Shown here one piece after another: positions 51,613 through 59,911 of a DNA stretch of 64,000 nt; position 1 is the stretch's first letter; every line of letters begins with the position of its first letter. The notes under the pieces were generated by a model that had not been told where the DNA came from, did not search any database, and was given only the letters and a program-made list of their open reading frames with translations. The stretch comes from Flavobacterium sp. UBA2787 (GTDB lineage: Bacteria; Bacteroidota; Bacteroidia; Flavobacteriales; Flavobacteriaceae), in assembly GCA_002352205.1 (NCBI GenBank), contig DEHZ01000005.1, forward strand, positions 124,001-188,000, in the 5' to 3' direction. The translations under genes were made by a program, and so were the position numbers.

Positions 51613-51713
51613 AATTTTGCTTTTTAGGGTGAAACAATCGCTAAAATTTGTATTTTTGTGAGAACGCTACCGCAAGTTCGCCACAGTTTTTGCCGTAGCC
51701 AACCAGTGGAAGT

Positions 51714-51746
51714 AGTAGTTTACCAGCCACGTGTAGTACTTTACCA
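51714..51746. promoter_or_regulatory. Direct-repeat operator candidate between HEPN-like and XRE genes
   Basis: AGTAGTTTACCA (51714-51725) and AGTACTTTACCA (51735-51746) differ at one base and are 21 bases apart, two helical turns. They lie in the divergent intergenic region just upstream of the XRE gene. Confidence 0.4.
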
Positions 51747-51770
51747 AACCCTTTTTGATTTTTATTTTAG

Positions 51771-51778
51771 TATTTTTG
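51771..51778 (+). promoter_or_regulatory. -7 promoter element of the XRE gene
   Basis: TATTTTTG fits TAnnTTTG but ends 4 bases before the ATG, so a leaderless or near-leaderless mRNA is implied. A second TATTTTTG lies at 51651-51658 and would give a leader of about 125 bases. Confidence 0.35.
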
Positions 51779-51782
51779 AACC

Positions 51783-52199
51783 ATGAACACAGCAGAAAAA
51801 ACAGGACATATCGGGCGAAAAATCAGCAAGATTCGCGAATTACGCGGCATGAAACAAGAAGCACTGGCCCAAGCTTTAGGCATTAGCCAGCAATCGGTGA
51901 GTGTGATTGAAAACAGCGAAGAGGTAGAGCAAGCGATGTTAGAACGGATTGCCACTGCGTTGGAAGTGAGTGTGGAAGGGATTAAACGATTTACTGAGGA
52001 AGCTGTCTTTAATTACTTTAATACATTTAACGAATCTGACTTTAGCCATAGTAATGGTGCTTTTGGAAGTAGTAATACATATAATTTTAATCCAATAGAA
52101 AAACTAATTGAAGCCTACGAAGAAAACAAAAAATTGTATGAACGCTTATTGGAAGCGGAAAAAGAGAAAGTAACTTTGTTAGAGCAATTGAAAAAATAA
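51783..52199 (+). CDS. XRE-family helix-turn-helix regulator
   Basis: A 138-residue DNA-binding protein. The N-terminal HTH (GRKISKIRELRGMKQEALAQALGISQQSVSVIENSEEVEQAMLERIATALEVSVEGIKRF, about 10-68) is a standard lambda-repressor type. A low-complexity serine/asparagine linker follows, and a C-terminal coiled coil (KLIEAYEENKKLYERLLEAEKEKVTLLEQL) should make it multimeric. It diverges from the HEPN-like gene and is followed by a terminator. Confidence 0.88.
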   Translation: MNTAEKTGHIGRKISKIRELRGMKQEALAQALGISQQSVSVIENSEEVEQAMLERIATALEVSVEGIKRFTEEAVFNYFNTFNESDFSHSNGAFGSSNTYNFNPIEKLIEAYEENKKLYERLLEAEKEKVTLLEQLKK

Positions 52200-52203
52200 A
52201 AGG

Positions 52204-52231
52204 AAGGATAGTGAGAGCTATCCTTTTTTAT
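52204..52231 (+). terminator. Terminator of the XRE gene
   Basis: A perfect 8-bp stem, AAGGATAG (52204-52211) and CTATCCTT (52218-52225), loop TGAGAG, followed by T-rich sequence. It lies 4 bases after the stop. Confidence 0.78.
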
Positions 52232-52494
52232 TGGGCTAAATAGTAGTGGATAAAGTCGTCTTCTGTTTCTTGTTCCGAATCGAATTTAATTACAAATTGC
52301 GAAAGAAGAAAGTCAACTTTCTGCTCAATTGCTTCTTTACTTTGCAGTTCTTTTAAAAATTCAAATTGAGGGTTTTCTTCGGTAAAATCTTCGTTGAAGT
52401 AGAGGAGAATGTCAGCTTTGAATGTATCGGAATAGGATTCGTTGGATTGGTGAAGGTAACTTTCGAGGTGTTGGATTTTTTGGAGGAGGGTCAT
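52228..52494 (-). CDS. Hypothetical protein (88 residues)
   Basis: A small, strongly acidic helical protein (SNESYSDTFKADILLYFNEDFTEENPQFEF, then DSEQETEDDFIHYYLAQ). No domain recognised. It follows the zinc-ribbon-like gene on the same strand with a 4-base gap, so the two form an operon between the XRE and methyltransferase genes. Acidic small proteins in defence regions can be inhibitors, but that is speculation. Confidence 0.55.
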   Translation of the reverse strand: MTLLQKIQHLESYLHQSNESYSDTFKADILLYFNEDFTEENPQFEFLKELQSKEAIEQKVDFLLSQFVIKFDSEQETEDDFIHYYLAQ

Positions 52495-52498
52495 ATTA

Positions 52499-52690
52499 TT
52501 ACTGGTTTTCTGATAATAAAGTTGTTATAAATACTTCTGTTCTCGTTTCAAAATCTTCAATTCTGAAATCTTCACCGCAGCAATCACAGTGGTAATAAAT
52601 TACCGTTTTGTTCGGGAAATATAAATCTCCTTTCACAACAATTTCTTCCCAATCATCTTCAGGACAGTTGCATTTTTTGTGTGGAATCAT
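52499..52690 (-). CDS. Small zinc-ribbon-like protein
   Basis: A 63-residue protein with two cysteine groups: KKCNCPEDDWEE near the N-terminus and HCDCCGEDFRIEDFE in the middle. The CxC and CxCC spacing suggests a small zinc-binding beta domain. No named family recognised. It has a clean ATG and is the first gene of a two-gene minus-strand unit diverging from the HTH-methyltransferase. Confidence 0.55.
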   Translation of the reverse strand: MIPHKKCNCPEDDWEEIVVKGDLYFPNKTVIYYHCDCCGEDFRIEDFETRTEVFITTLLSENQ

Positions 52691-52738
52691 AAAGAGTTTC
52701 AGTGTTTATAAAATTAGTAAAGTTTATCATATTTTTAT

Positions 52739-52768
52739 TTTGCTACGTCAATTTTTCTTTTAAATTTG
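52739..52768 (+). promoter_or_regulatory. Promoter of the HTH-methyltransferase gene
   Basis: TTTG (52739-52742), an 18-base spacer and TAAATTTG (52761-52768): a full match to the Bacteroidetes -33/-7 pattern, 31 bases before the ATG. Confidence 0.65.
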
Positions 52769-52799
52769 TAACCATTGTATAAGGTTAAACAATTTGGTT

Positions 52800-54035
52800 A
52801 TGGATGAGCTATTTACACTTTCTGAGGCTTCTGAATACATTAGTAAAAGTAAAGAAACATTACGAAGATGGGACAACGAAGGTAAATTACTAGCGGTTCG
52901 AGAACCCATGAGCAATTATCGCTTATATAAAAAATCAGATTTAGATAATTTGTTTGGAGGCTTTATTGATGTAAAAGTCAAAGAAACAGTTTCCAATTAT
53001 GTTGAACCTATTCACACGTATTCAGTCATTGAACTTTTTGCAGGGGCAGGCGGTTTGGCAGTAGGTATGGAAAAAGCTGGATTAAAATGTGTGGCTTTGA
53101 ATGATGTGGATAAATGGGCTTGTCAAACACTACGAAACAATCGACCAAACTGGAATGTTTTGGAAGGTGATATCAAACAATTTGATTTTACAGAATACAA
53201 AGATAAAGTAGATGTGGTTACGGGTGGTTTTCCTTGCCAAGCGTTTAGTTATGCTGGTAAAAAACTTGGACTAAATGATGCAAGAGGAACACTTTTTTAT
53301 GAATTTGCTAGAGTAGTGAAAGAAGTAAATCCACCTATTTGCATTGGTGAAAATGTACGTGGTTTGTTGAGCCATGAAAACGGCAAAACACTGCAAGGGA
53401 TGATTTCCATTTTGGATGAAATTGGATATAATGTAGTGCCGGTTCAAGTGTTAAAAGCGATTCACTATAATGTGCCTCAAAAGCGGGAGCGTTTGATTTT
53501 GGTGGGTGTTCGAAAAGATATTGACCTACAATATGACTATCCAAAACCATATAAACGCATTTACAATTTAAGCGATGCTCTGAAAAAAGGTGATTTGTTT
53601 AGCTCAGATGTTCCAAAGTCGGAAGGTTCTAAATATCCTAAAAGTAAAGTTGAGGTATTGGATTTAGTTCCACCAAAAGGTTACTGGCGTGATTTGCCAC
53701 TCGATATTCAAAAAGAATTTATGGGTGGTAGTTTTCATTTAGGCGGTGGAAAGACGGGTATTGCTCGCCGAATTGGTTGGGATGAACCGTGTTTAACCTT
53801 AACCTGTAGCCCAGCACAAAAACAAACGGAACGTTGCCACCCAGAAGAAACTAGACCTTTTACCGTTCGCGAATATGCACGAATTCAAACCTTTCCTGAT
53901 GATTGGCAATTTGCAGGTTCTATTGCTCAGCAATACAAACAAATTGGGAATGCGGTTCCGGTGAATTTAGGTAAAGAGGTGGGGTATTCGATTGTGAAGT
54001 TTTTGAATGAGTATTATCAAGAAAAAACCAAGTAA
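52800..54035 (+). CDS. DNA (cytosine-5) methyltransferase with N-terminal MerR/excisionase-type HTH
   Basis: A 411-residue modification enzyme. Residues 1-52 (LFTLSEASEYISKSKETLRRWDNEGKL, RLYKKSDLD) are a MerR/excisionase-like DNA-binding domain; the catalytic part follows with motif I FAGAGG (80-85), motif IV PCQ with Cys146, ENV (184-186), motif VIII QKRERLILVG, motif IX REYARIQTFPDDW and motif X QIGNAVPVNLG. It would methylate the C5 of cytosine in the site cut by the neighbouring endonuclease; the fused HTH could regulate its own promoter. The start is the ATG at 52800; a TTG two codons earlier is rejected. Its stop is 2 bases from the convergent endonuclease stop. Confidence 0.93.
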   Translation: MDELFTLSEASEYISKSKETLRRWDNEGKLLAVREPMSNYRLYKKSDLDNLFGGFIDVKVKETVSNYVEPIHTYSVIELFAGAGGLAVGMEKAGLKCVALNDVDKWACQTLRNNRPNWNVLEGDIKQFDFTEYKDKVDVVTGGFPCQAFSYAGKKLGLNDARGTLFYEFARVVKEVNPPICIGENVRGLLSHENGKTLQGMISILDEIGYNVVPVQVLKAIHYNVPQKRERLILVGVRKDIDLQYDYPKPYKRIYNLSDALKKGDLFSSDVPKSEGSKYPKSKVEVLDLVPPKGYWRDLPLDIQKEFMGGSFHLGGGKTGIARRIGWDEPCLTLTCSPAQKQTERCHPEETRPFTVREYARIQTFPDDWQFAGSIAQQYKQIGNAVPVNLGKEVGYSIVKFLNEYYQEKTK

Positions 54036-54037
54036 CC

Positions 54038-54745
54038 TTATTTATACTTGGCTTGGATTTCAATGGCTAGTTTTTGAATTGTGTTTTCTACAACTTGGCT
54101 CGCATCTACTTCCAAAGCCACTTCTCCAAGTGCATCAATTAACTCAAAGTAAAAGTTTTTTTCACCTGTTAGACGATGCCAAAAATCTTGACCAATAAGA
54201 ACTGGGTAATGTTCACTGATTCTTTTATAATGCGAACTTAATTCTGCTGTTTCGCCATAGACAACACCTACAATCATGTCGTCTAATTCAATCTTTAACT
54301 TATTAGTTCTTGCAAGATATCTTACTCCGTTGAAATGATCTATAATTGTTTTAACATCATCATGATTAATCGTGTTTGGGCCTGCTTTTAATTGACAGTA
54401 TTTTTTACGACCATCTACCTCATCAATAAATTCAATATCGATTCCTTGTGTGGTTGAGCCTAATCCTTGAAATAATGTGCTAATTAGACTCTGTATTTTC
54501 ATTCCAAAAGAGGTATTGATGGAAGAACCTAATATCCTTGGTAATACCAAAGCACGAGCAATGCTTTCAGCATCATCATTACCTGTTAAAAAATTGGCTA
54601 AGTATTTAAAAAGAAATGGATTGACATTGTATTCAGACAGTTTACTTGCTCTTGCACACGCACCTTCAATATGGTTTTGTACTATTTCATTTCTGAAAAA
54701 AGTTTTTGCATTTACAATGATTTGATCTCTTTGTTTTTTGTTCAT
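54038..54745 (-). CDS. Type II restriction endonuclease, PmeII-like
   Basis: A 235-residue nuclease. The segment GSSINTSFGMKIQSLISTLFQGLGSTTQGIDIEFIDEVDGRKKYCQLKAGPNTINHDDVKTI is what I recognise from the PmeII-type endonucleases. The likely PD-(D/E)XK site is Asp103 (or Glu105) with Gln118 and Lys120, a QxK variant of the ExK pair. GQDFWHRLTGEKNFYFELIDALGEVALE near the C-terminus fits the same family. It is the last gene of the minus-strand operon with the second methyltransferase, the ATPase and the receiver protein. Recognition site unknown. Confidence 0.8.
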   Translation of the reverse strand: MNKKQRDQIIVNAKTFFRNEIVQNHIEGACARASKLSEYNVNPFLFKYLANFLTGNDDAESIARALVLPRILGSSINTSFGMKIQSLISTLFQGLGSTTQGIDIEFIDEVDGRKKYCQLKAGPNTINHDDVKTIIDHFNGVRYLARTNKLKIELDDMIVGVVYGETAELSSHYKRISEHYPVLIGQDFWHRLTGEKNFYFELIDALGEVALEVDASQVVENTIQKLAIEIQAKYK

Positions 54746-54768
54746 TTGGGTTACTAAATTTTAAATAT

Positions 54769-56178
54769 TTATAAATATAAAACACCCGCTCTGTTAATGT
54801 GACTCCCCAGTTTCACCTGTATATCAGCTAATAATTGTTGTCTTAATTTAAAATCAGCAATTCTTTTCTTTGAAATTGCGTTTAGAACAGAATGTAAATA
54901 TCTAAAATCAAAAACTAATAAATAATCAATTCCTCCATAATTAATTATAGCATCAGAAATATAATTAAAAGCATTTCCTCTCTCAATCGGATATTTTTTG
55001 TTTATTAGTAAACCAGGTAAAATTCTACAACAAGGCATTTTTTGCTGAGCATAATCACAAATTGGGGAAATATTTAGTTCTATTTTTAATGAGTTTTGTA
55101 TAATTTCACTACGCATACCTCTATTCTCTTCTCTTAGAATTGAATTGACAATATTGTTATAATTTGTTTTTAAGGCTGCTTGTTTTAATTTCACTTTATC
55201 GATTTCCTTTACAGCTTTTTCACTTGCGTTAGCAATAATTTTTTCTCTACTTTCTTCAGGAATTTTAATGTTATCTTTGACTTTTTTCAGATTAAGTTCT
55301 ATTAATTCTAGTTGATTTTGCATTTCATTTTCTATAAAAAAAAATGTTCCTGGTATATCACCAGAAAAAGAATCTTCGGATATTAGTAATTTTTTATTAA
55401 TTAGAGTAGTAAAACTGTCATCACCATTTGAAGATATAACATTCATAAATTCCTCTTCTTTACCATATAAAGATTTATTAATATTATTTTCTAAAGTATC
55501 TATAAAAGTATGATTTAGGGTATAGAAAGAATTTTTAATTTTATCAATTTCACTTAATTGAGTTATTTCTTTACCACCATAAGCATTAGCTAATTTATAT
55601 AGTAAATACTTTGCTGAATCATCCCAATTTTTATCTTTATCAATAAAATTTATAAAGTTATTTATCAATTCACCTGAAGAATTGTTGACAATATTTTCCC
55701 AAAATGAAAAAACTTTTAGTACTTCAAAATCTTCAGCATTTTGATGAATATTATCGATGATAAAAGCTATTGGATCTTCTTGTGTCTTTGCTTTTACTTT
55801 GTCTAAACTAATGGTTAATATTGGTTTATATTTGCTTAATCTATCTTCAAAAGCAACTTTTATTGCATTGCCGTATTTGTCTTCTTTTGTACTCCAATAA
55901 ACAAGTATATAATTACTGTTAGGTTCTAAAACTTTTGTAAGTCTTGCACTAATTGCTGATATAATATTTTCTTCTTTAGCACTGTTGTCATTGACAAGTA
56001 GTAAATCTAAAAAAACTAGTCTAACATTTTCAATTTGTGTGTCAGGTAAATCAGATCCATCTTCTTCATAAAAATAAAAATAAGGTATTTTTTGTTTACT
56101 TAACGCAGTTAATAATGCTTTTACTTCTTCATATTTATCATCAAAAACTACAACTTTTCCATTAGTTGGTAGAACCAT
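54769..56178 (-). CDS. Receiver-domain protein with large unknown C-terminal region
   Basis: A 469-residue protein. Residues 1-130 look like a response-regulator receiver: acidic pair Asp13-Asp14 after strand 1 (KVVVFDDKYEEV), phospho-acceptor Asp58 in VRLVFLDLLL, and Ser96/Thr97 in ILVYWSTKED. No DNA-binding domain follows; instead there are about 340 mostly helical residues ending in ICDYAQQKMPCCRILPGLLI and LLVFDFRYLHSVLNAISKKRIADFKLRQQLLADIQ. Fifteen bases separate it from the upstream ATPase/kinase gene, its likely phospho-donor, and 23 from the endonuclease gene. Confidence 0.7.
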   Translation of the reverse strand: MVLPTNGKVVVFDDKYEEVKALLTALSKQKIPYFYFYEEDGSDLPDTQIENVRLVFLDLLLVNDNSAKEENIISAISARLTKVLEPNSNYILVYWSTKEDKYGNAIKVAFEDRLSKYKPILTISLDKVKAKTQEDPIAFIIDNIHQNAEDFEVLKVFSFWENIVNNSSGELINNFINFIDKDKNWDDSAKYLLYKLANAYGGKEITQLSEIDKIKNSFYTLNHTFIDTLENNINKSLYGKEEEFMNVISSNGDDSFTTLINKKLLISEDSFSGDIPGTFFFIENEMQNQLELIELNLKKVKDNIKIPEESREKIIANASEKAVKEIDKVKLKQAALKTNYNNIVNSILREENRGMRSEIIQNSLKIELNISPICDYAQQKMPCCRILPGLLINKKYPIERGNAFNYISDAIINYGGIDYLLVFDFRYLHSVLNAISKKRIADFKLRQQLLADIQVKLGSHINRAGVLYL

Positions 56179-56193
56179 ATTTTTCTTTTTTTG

Positions 56194-58368
56194 TTAAATA
56201 GTCTTTCTGTTTAATCTTAATACAACTACAGCTCCGTGTTCGAAATCTTCATCTAAATCATATTCTCCAACTTCAGGAAATAGAATTTGACCATTTTGAA
56301 TTTTCATTACTTCACTAACAATATGCAGACCTAATCCCATTCCAACAGTTTTGTCGCTTACAAAGGGTTTGGTAAGTTGATAGGTAGGTAATCCAAAACC
56401 AAAACCATTATCTGCAATTAAAATATCAATGTGATTTTTATTATTGTATAGGTCTATTAAAATTTTCTTTTCAAATTTTGTATTACTTACATCAATTTTT
56501 TTTCTTTTCCTTTCTAACCAATAAATAGAGTTGTCAATTATATTAACTATTGCACCAAGCATTAGTCTTTTACTACATACAATCTTTTCATTTAATTTAT
56601 TTTGATAATTTTTGATTATGTGAATATCATGTGCTTTAAGTCTATATTCAACATTAAATAATGCACCGTTAATTAATTTTACAGAGTCTTCCTCTTGGTT
56701 TTTTGCTTGTCTAAATAAATCACTATAATTTTCAATTAACTCATCTAGATGTTTAACTAAATTTAATATGTTTTCGGGAACGGATTCTTCTTTAACTAAA
56801 TAATTTAATTCAGCTATAACTTTTTGTACTTCATGTATACCAACGCCCATTGTTAATCCAACACCTGCACTACTTAAAAGAACTTCATTAATATGATTGT
56901 AATCTTCTTCAATTTTTACAAGATGTTTTGTAATCTCAATTTTTACTGACTCTGGCTGAACTTTTGAATCAACCAAATCTCTTAACTTTCCTAAACTACT
57001 GATAACGGGCTCTTGTTTTTCTGTTGGATTAAATTTTCTTCTTATAGAGTCTTTATCATCTTTTCTAAGAGTTTCAATTATATTTAAAGTGTATAATATT
57101 GCAGTACAAAAATCATTAAATGCTTCATTTTCTATAAATCCTTCTCTGTTTGTCTTTTCAATTAAAGCAGAGCTTTTTTCTTCATTTAAATCAATTACAC
57201 TAAGTATAATATTATTACTGACTCTTTTTGCGGGAATATTTACTCTTCTCATATCTAAGTTTAACCAGTCATTCCCTTTTTCTCCATATTCGTTAATTCT
57301 TATATTATTCCTATAAACCCTAATTCCTCCCTGTTCATCAAGATACTCTTTTAATAATGCAACACCTTGATGATTGCTTAAATCAAGAGTTAATTTATCT
57401 CTGTCAAAAATATATCCTTCAAAACTTATTGAACCTATGGATTTTGGATTTTCATTATCACCATAGTTTTTTGATAAATTTAAAATAGTTTCTTTCTTTT
57501 TTCCATTAATTTTTTCTTCATAAACTAAAGTTGATCTATCGCTAATATAGTCATCTTCTTCAGTTAATTTTCTTTCTTTTATTCCTGTTAAACTATCCCA
57601 TGGAGTAAATTCGTATAAAAATTTTTTGATTTCATGTCCTTCAATTTCACATTTAAAATGCCACAATGCAAACTTTTGCACATCCTCCCATTTTGGCATT
57701 TTTTCAAGAGCTTTAGAGTCATCAGTTTCTAGTTCTACTTTAAACTTTCCTGTTTTGTGAAAAGGTGAATTTAAAGTAAAAACTGATTTGTATAATTCAC
57801 GAATCATTCTTTTATCCCATTCACTTCTTAAACCAGAAACAACTATCTTTGTTCCGGTTTTATTTCCTTTAAAATATTCCGGATTTGTTCTTTCAAAAAC
57901 ATCAAATTTCGCATCTTTTAAATATTTGTTTTTTGCAAATTCATCCCAATCTATTTTTACAACAACTTCATTTTTATCTTTTCTTTTTGATACTAATTCG
58001 ATCTTAGTTCCTAATTTATGAACTCCAAATCGTCCAATTCCTTTTTCTCCAATTGGCAATCTATTGTATTTTGGGGTTCTAACTTTCTTTCTAAATAAAT
58101 TTTCTTTGTAATCGCTTCCGGGTTCTAACCAAACATTTTCGATTATTTCTATATCCATTCCTTCTCCTTCGTCCAAAATTTCAATATATCCGTTTTTTTT
58201 ATCACCTACATTTCTTAATTTAACTTTTGCCCAACGAGAATCAGCATCATAAGAATTTTTGATTAATTCTAACAATGCGATATTTTCATTCTTAATTAAC
58301 TTGTCGCCAAGCTGAAGCAATAGTCTTGCTCTGGGTTGAAAAAAATTCTTTTGCGATTTTAAATCCAT
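56194..58368 (-). CDS. Dual GHKL protein: Hsp90/MutL-like ATPase plus histidine kinase
   Basis: A 724-residue cytoplasmic protein. The N-terminal module has the Bergerat fold: Glu34 and Asn38 in ALLELIKNSYDA, DEGEGMD (66-72) and GEKGIGRFGVHKLG (107-120). The C-terminal half is kinase-like: His512 in GVGIHEVQ at a dimerisation helix, an N box with Asn613 (NIIDNSIYW), DNGFGFG (653-659) and VGMGLGLHIV. No membrane or sensor segment is seen. The ATG overlaps the second methyltransferase stop by one base, so the two are translationally coupled. It resembles GHKL ATPases known beside restriction systems; phosphotransfer to the receiver protein is inferred. Confidence 0.85.
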   Translation of the reverse strand: MDLKSQKNFFQPRARLLLQLGDKLIKNENIALLELIKNSYDADSRWAKVKLRNVGDKKNGYIEILDEGEGMDIEIIENVWLEPGSDYKENLFRKKVRTPKYNRLPIGEKGIGRFGVHKLGTKIELVSKRKDKNEVVVKIDWDEFAKNKYLKDAKFDVFERTNPEYFKGNKTGTKIVVSGLRSEWDKRMIRELYKSVFTLNSPFHKTGKFKVELETDDSKALEKMPKWEDVQKFALWHFKCEIEGHEIKKFLYEFTPWDSLTGIKERKLTEEDDYISDRSTLVYEEKINGKKKETILNLSKNYGDNENPKSIGSISFEGYIFDRDKLTLDLSNHQGVALLKEYLDEQGGIRVYRNNIRINEYGEKGNDWLNLDMRRVNIPAKRVSNNIILSVIDLNEEKSSALIEKTNREGFIENEAFNDFCTAILYTLNIIETLRKDDKDSIRRKFNPTEKQEPVISSLGKLRDLVDSKVQPESVKIEITKHLVKIEEDYNHINEVLLSSAGVGLTMGVGIHEVQKVIAELNYLVKEESVPENILNLVKHLDELIENYSDLFRQAKNQEEDSVKLINGALFNVEYRLKAHDIHIIKNYQNKLNEKIVCSKRLMLGAIVNIIDNSIYWLERKRKKIDVSNTKFEKKILIDLYNNKNHIDILIADNGFGFGLPTYQLTKPFVSDKTVGMGLGLHIVSEVMKIQNGQILFPEVGEYDLDEDFEHGAVVVLRLNRKTI

Positions 58369-59585
58369 TATAGTAATTCTTTCATTTTTTTAGCAATTGC
58401 ATTAGCCATCAAAGGCGGTACTGCATTACCGATTTGTTTAAATGCTGCTGAACGAGAACCTTCAAAATAAAAATCATCTGGGAAGGATTGTAACCTTGCT
58501 GCTTCTCGAACAGAAATAGAACGACATTGTTTAATGTCAGGATGAATATAGTGGTGACCATCTTTTGCAATATGAGCCACTACGGTATGAGCCACTCCTG
58601 TTCCGTCAACGACTTTATATCGATCAATAAAAGAGCTTTGATTTTTATGTGATTTAAGTTCTTCTGGTAAATCTGGGTATTTCAATCGCTCTTTTCCTTT
58701 ATTCCATTTTTGAATAGCGGTTTTATAGATAGCTAAATCTCTTGGATTGTGAGGTCTTGAAATGTGTTGGGTTACAAAATCAACACCATTTCGAAGTTCA
58801 AAATGTTGTAAATATTCGTTTTTATTTTCAGTGTAATTAACTTTTTTGAATCCTTCACCGGGCTTTAAAACTGGTAAATCAGCAAAAGCATCATTCACCG
58901 TAAATTGTTTTACAATCTTTTCAAATTCTGGAAATCCAAAATCTTTTTCTTTTTTCCAACCAACAATTATAATTCGCTTGCGTGCTTGAACTACTCCGAA
59001 ATCGGCGGCGTTAAGTGTATCGTGATAAACTTCATAACCAATTCTTCGGAAGTAAGCTTTAAGATTTTTAAAATGCTGACCTTTGTTTGCACTTAACATT
59101 CCGGGGACATTTTCAAAGACAAATGCTCTTGGTTTAAAATGGTTTAAAAAACGACCGTATTGAATATATAATTTATTTCTTGGATCATTTTCAATGTCTT
59201 CCTGATGTCTTCCCAACAAAGAATACGCCTGACAAGGTGGACCGCCAATTATTAAATCAATTTTTTTGTTAGACGTTTTTATTTTTTTAAAAATATCTTC
59301 AATCGTATCATCATTAATCTCAATATTCAGAACACTATCAACAATTTCATTTGGTATTTCATTAAAGAACATTTCTTTCGAAATTTCTCCTTTGATATAC
59401 TGATAATATAAATCAAGATTATTGTTGGATTTTAAATAATGATAGGCTGCTCTTGTCTTTATAGTTTGACAAGCTTCAGGGTTCATTTCAATGTGTGCAA
59501 CAGGATTAAATCCAGCATTTACAAAACCTTCAGACATTCCAGATGCTCCTGCGAACAGGTCAATGAAGTTAAGTTCGTTAGCCAT
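58368..59585 (-). CDS. DNA (cytosine-5) methyltransferase, second enzyme of the locus
   Basis: A 405-residue modification enzyme with motif I FAGASG (11-16), motif IV GGPPCQAYS with Cys118, ENV at 158-160, the QARKRIIIVGW motif VIII, REAARLQSFPDDF and QIGNAVPPLMAN. About 55 residues (50-105) are inserted between motifs I-II and IV compared with a minimal enzyme. It differs from the HTH-fused methyltransferase, so the pair likely modifies the two strands of an asymmetric site or two sites. It is the first gene of a four-gene operon with a good promoter. Confidence 0.93.
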   Translation of the reverse strand: MANELNFIDLFAGASGMSEGFVNAGFNPVAHIEMNPEACQTIKTRAAYHYLKSNNNLDLYYQYIKGEISKEMFFNEIPNEIVDSVLNIEINDDTIEDIFKKIKTSNKKIDLIIGGPPCQAYSLLGRHQEDIENDPRNKLYIQYGRFLNHFKPRAFVFENVPGMLSANKGQHFKNLKAYFRRIGYEVYHDTLNAADFGVVQARKRIIIVGWKKEKDFGFPEFEKIVKQFTVNDAFADLPVLKPGEGFKKVNYTENKNEYLQHFELRNGVDFVTQHISRPHNPRDLAIYKTAIQKWNKGKERLKYPDLPEELKSHKNQSSFIDRYKVVDGTGVAHTVVAHIAKDGHHYIHPDIKQCRSISVREAARLQSFPDDFYFEGSRSAAFKQIGNAVPPLMANAIAKKMKELL

Positions 59586-59601
59586 AAAAAAACATTATTA
59601 A

Positions 59602-59635
59602 CAAAAGTATATATAAAAATCTTATAATATACAAA
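59602..59635 (-). promoter_or_regulatory. Promoter of the minus-strand restriction operon
   Basis: On the minus strand, TTTG (59635-59632), a 22-base spacer and TACTTTTG (59609-59602), 16 bases before the methyltransferase ATG. The fit is good though the spacer is slightly long. Confidence 0.5.
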
Positions 59636-59662
59636 AAAAGCGTGTGCACGGTTAATTTTTTC

Positions 59663-59911
59663 TTAATAATAAACCAACTCAAAATAATTCTCTAAAGCAA
59701 TTTGAAACAATTTCGTTTCAATTTTAATGAGTTCTTCTTTGAAATCCCAACCTTCAATGTACGCTTCATCTTCTGTTGAGATTGGGTATCCATGAAGTTT
59801 ACGACTTAAAAGATTGCACATTGAAACATCATCACAACTGTAGTAAAGCGGGTAATATTTTTCAATAAAATCCCAGTATTCTGCGGATGAATATTTCAAT
59901 AGTGGTTTCAT
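59663..59911 (-). CDS. Hypothetical protein (82 residues)
   Basis: A small acidic, tyrosine-rich protein (YSSAEYWDFIEKYYPLYYSCDDVSMCNLLSRKLHGYPISTEDEAYIEGWDFKEELI). No domain recognised. It is upstream of the restriction operon on the same strand, but a separate promoter lies in between. It may be unrelated to the operon. Confidence 0.5.
   Translation of the reverse strand: MKPLLKYSSAEYWDFIEKYYPLYYSCDDVSMCNLLSRKLHGYPISTEDEAYIEGWDFKEELIKIETKLFQIALENYFELVYY

Noticed and set aside
49960-59911. Prophage or conjugative element carrying the accessory region
   Set aside because: No integrase, phage structural gene, transfer gene or clear attachment repeats were seen.
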